A stretch of 7,288 nt of DNA from Clostridiales bacterium (GTDB lineage Bacteria; Bacillota; Clostridia; Lachnospirales; Lachnospiraceae), in the NCBI GenBank assembly GCA_021203115.1, contig JAJQBV010000169.1, positions 1 through 7,288 of the forward strand. The letters are read 5' to 3'. The position numbers were made by a program, and so were the translations under genes. The notes beneath the pieces were generated by a model. The model was not told where the DNA came from and did not search any database. It was given only the letters and a program-made list of their open reading frames with translations. Below, piece after piece: positions 6,669-7,288 of the stretch (positions are counted from its first letter, which is position 1; each line of letters begins with the position of its first letter).

Positions 6669-7288
6669 TCGGAAAACAGATCGGGAATTATCGGACGAGA
6701 TGCGCTTGAAAAAACTGGCGACTCAGATGGAGGAGGCGGAATATCTGGGGCTCTCGGAAGAGGAGATACGGGAAAGAAAGCGGCAGAAGGAAATGCGCAG
6801 GCAGAAAAATATTCAGATTCTGGAAGATACTCTGGAGGTAGTGGAGAAAGGGAGTTATACCAGAGAAGGGCAGGAGGAGCATCTGCAGTTTTCACAGGAA
6901 CAGATGCGGGAAGTTCGCGTATTTTTGCCGGATGAGATCGCTGTGCTGCGGACGAGAAGCCATGAGGCAGGGTTATCGGAGAATGATTTTTCTGTGAGAG
7001 GCAGCGAAAAGCAGGCGGAAGCTGACCGTTGCATATATGGCTGTGAAAATGAAGATGCCCTTGCCCTTGCGCAGAGGAAATATGAGAATCTGAGACAAAG
7101 CGGAGAATTAAATCCGGAAATCCTTGTCCTGAATCTGGCGAGCGCCACGCAGCCGGGCGGACGGACGCGGCAGGGAGCCAACGCGCAGGAAGAGGATCTA
7201 TGCCGCAGGTCGTCACTGTTGCTGTCTCTGGAGAGTGACGATGCGCGGAGATATTATGATTACAATAACGCGAGAAAGACGCGTATGG
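6661..7288 (+). CDS. Microbial PARG-type (DUF2263/TIGR02452) ADP-ribosyl glycohydrolase, 3' truncated
   Basis: An open frame of 209 residues that runs off the window. From about residue 50 it matches the start of the microbial poly(ADP-ribose) glycohydrolase fold: ILEDTLEVVEKGSYT (53-67), then LVLNLASATQPGG, then QGANAQEEDLCRRSS (171-185). The adjacent glutamates E177 and E178 in QEE correspond to the catalytic pair of the PARG signature GGG-x(6-8)-QEE, and YYDYN near the end also fits. The family removes ADP-ribose from proteins or chains. Oddities: the third Gly of the GGG motif is Arg (R168), and the first 50 or so residues form an extra, very charged Glu/Lys/Arg-rich helix likely to be a coiled coil. 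ATG 6661 overlaps the second sirtuin's stop, with GGGAG (6652-6656) upstream. The rest of the domain lies beyond the window, so completeness cannot be judged. Confidence 0.88.
   Translation, partial: MGDRKTDRELSDEMRLKKLATQMEEAEYLGLSEEEIRERKRQKEMRRQKNIQILEDTLEVVEKGSYTREGQEEHLQFSQEQMREVRVFLPDEIAVLRTRSHEAGLSENDFSVRGSEKQAEADRCIYGCENEDALALAQRKYENLRQSGELNPEILVLNLASATQPGGRTRQGANAQEEDLCRRSSLLLSLESDDARRYYDYNNARKTRM

Noticed and set aside
6530..7216. Reverse-strand open frame of 228 codons, Pro/Ser-rich
   Set aside because: It covers the end of the second sirtuin and the PARG-type gene, both of which have strong motifs on the + strand; the Pro/Ser-rich composition is what antisense of Glu/Arg/Gly-rich coding gives.

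Overview
The window looks like a chromosomal segment of a Gram-positive anaerobe of the Clostridia, most likely Lachnospiraceae-like. This rests on moderate GC with AT-rich gaps, strong AGGAGG-type ribosome binding sites, tightly packed genes and the family-level look of the proteins. No rRNA, tRNA, IS element or CRISPR array is visible. All genes are on the + strand, and both end genes are cut by the window edges.

Layout. (1) Bases 1-3056: two ABC exporter half-transporters joined by a TAATG stop/start overlap. Their ATPase motifs are complementary (one subunit has the consensus signature, the other the consensus Walker B and H-loop), the pattern of a heterodimeric multidrug-type exporter with one degenerate ATP site. 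An imperfect hairpin (3071-3109) follows. (2) Bases 3143-4998: a membrane-anchored alpha/beta hydrolase with a full Ser-Asp-His triad, then a stand-alone protein matching the C-terminal aminoacyl-transfer (DUF2156) domain of MprF, without the flippase half. (3) Bases 5037-5156: a small gene for a 39-residue single-helix membrane protein with a strong ribosome binding site. (4) Bases 5198-7288: two tandem divergent sirtuins (SIR2 family), followed with an 8-base overlap by a microbial poly(ADP-ribose) glycohydrolase-type gene (PARG, DUF2263/TIGR02452) that runs off the window.

The most interesting part is region 4. Both sirtuins keep the NAD-binding GAGIS motif, the Asn-x-Asp motif and a four-cysteine zinc site, but in both the catalytic histidine of deacylating sirtuins is glutamine. 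The same change is known in macrodomain-linked class M sirtuins (SirTM), which act as ADP-ribosyltransferases. An ADP-ribosyl-hydrolase-type gene directly downstream suggests a writer/eraser ADP-ribosylation module. It differs from the described SirTM operons in having two sirtuin paralogs, a PARG-type rather than a classical macrodomain eraser, and no lipoylated GcvH-like carrier or lipoate ligase within the window. Its substrate is unknown; downstream sequence is needed to see whether a carrier protein is encoded there.
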